Assembly (NCBI RefSeq): GCF_000378385.1
Contig: NZ_KB899663.1
Span: forward strand, 1 to 41,291
Source of the DNA: Paenibacillus daejeonensis DSM 15491
GTDB lineage: Bacteria > Bacillota > Bacilli > Paenibacillales > Paenibacillaceae
Length of the DNA stretch: 41,291 nt
Reading direction: 5' to 3'
Shown: in pieces, positions 41,118 to 41,291 of the stretch
Layout of the letters: every line of letters begins with the position of its first letter
Position numbering within the stretch: the first letter of the stretch is position 1
Made by a program: the position numbers and the translations under genes
Notes under the pieces: generated by a model
The model's input: the letters and a program-made list of their open reading frames with translations, nothing else
Database searches by the model: none
Told to the model about the DNA's origin: nothing

Positions 41118-41176
41118 TTTCGTTAGAAATGGGAATGGGAGTTTTATAGCGTAATAGCATTATGAGGTTTCGTTAG
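41118..41176 (+). repeat. TTTCGTTAG dispersed repeat, two copies 50 bp apart
   Basis: GTTTCGTTAG-like sequence occurs with TTT at 41118 and 41168, 50 bp apart. CTAACAAAACTGAGG at 41042-41056 resembles the reverse complement of the same element (GAGGTTTCGTTAG). It is AT-rich and intergenic. Confidence 0.5.
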
Positions 41177-41234
41177 AGCGTCACTCAGGCCCGGTGAGGA
41201 TGGCGACAGTTGGATAATTTGGAGCCCCTTTTCA

Positions 41235-41291
41235 TTACAGCTCCCGCACACGCTCGACTAGCGCCTCCAACGAAAGTTTCTTTCGTTACAG
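41235..41291 (-). repeat. Inverted copy of the 51-bp palindromic repeat, at the window edge
   Basis: Read on the minus strand this is CTGTAACGAAAGAAACTTTC followed by GTTGGAGGCGCTAGTCGAG and CGTGTGCGGGAGCTGTAATG. It matches a unit of the 32983-33576 array over about 57 bases with few differences. It may be a single copy or the end of another array beyond the window. Confidence 0.9.

Larger units (their letters stand above)
40794..41291. other. Non-coding right end with several repeats
   Basis: About 500 bases with no gene. It contains a CCCCACTAA-type 9-bp repeat (40899-40969), a TTTCGTTAG pair (41118 and 41168), and the start of a palindromic 51-bp unit (41235-41291), each listed separately. 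Confidence 0.6.

Overview
The window looks like chromosomal DNA of a spore-forming member of the Paenibacillaceae, most probably Paenibacillus. The evidence is moderately high GC, strong AGGAGG-type ribosome sites, a YheC/YheD spore-coat ATP-grasp protein, stalk-domain (copper amine oxidase N-terminal) exported proteins, YesM/YesN two-component pairs feeding CUT1 sugar transporters, and a CYP102A-type P450-reductase fusion. No tRNA, rRNA or prophage was seen. The only mobile-element gene is a transposase fragment at the left edge.

Layout. 1-200: start of a DDE transposase leaving the window. 201-789: non-coding, repeat-rich. 790-5169 (minus): aldo/keto reductase, CAP-domain exported protein, and a two-gene operon of a PaaK-like adenylating enzyme with an SbnA-like PLP enzyme. 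5321-9810 (plus): YheC/D protein, then small membrane and zinc-ribbon proteins, a VanZ-domain protein and a lipoprotein. 9993-10247: a 5-unit tandem repeat. 10459-22269 (plus): an oligosaccharide-use cluster with AraC regulator, YesM kinase, YesN regulator, solute-binding lipoprotein, two permeases, GH51 arabinofuranosidase and GH2 glycosidase. A CRE-like site precedes the transporter genes. No transport ATPase is present, so a shared MsmX-type ATPase is inferred. 22514-24811 (minus): iron-siderophore binding lipoprotein with a Fur-box-like site, preceded by a Btr-like AraC/binding-protein fusion. 24893-27720: SDR and TetR genes divergent from a sulfatase, with a perfect inverted repeat between them. 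27899-29218 (minus): stalk-domain protein and Rrf2 regulator. 29407-32571: P450-reductase fusion, divergent from Rrf2 across a 33-bp near-palindrome. 32572-33843: non-coding, with a 12-unit palindromic tandem array. 33844-35933: RlaP-type nucleotidyltransferase and RtcB RNA ligase. 36089-40759: PilZ protein, a very large hybrid kinase with two kinase modules, and a SARP-like response regulator. 40794-41291: non-coding, with further repeats.

The most unusual property is the intergenic DNA. At least four unrelated repeat families have units spaced 50 or 51 bp apart, and each of three of them occurs at two separate places in the window. The largest (32983-33576) has twelve evenly spaced copies of a hairpin, a mosaic of a few spacer types and paired base changes in the hairpin arms. 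An inverted copy of the same unit lies at the right edge. The gene systems most worth following are the SbnA-like/adenylating pair without SbnB, the RlaP-RtcB RNA-repair pair, the Rrf2-controlled P450 fusion, and the dual-kinase/SARP signalling pair.
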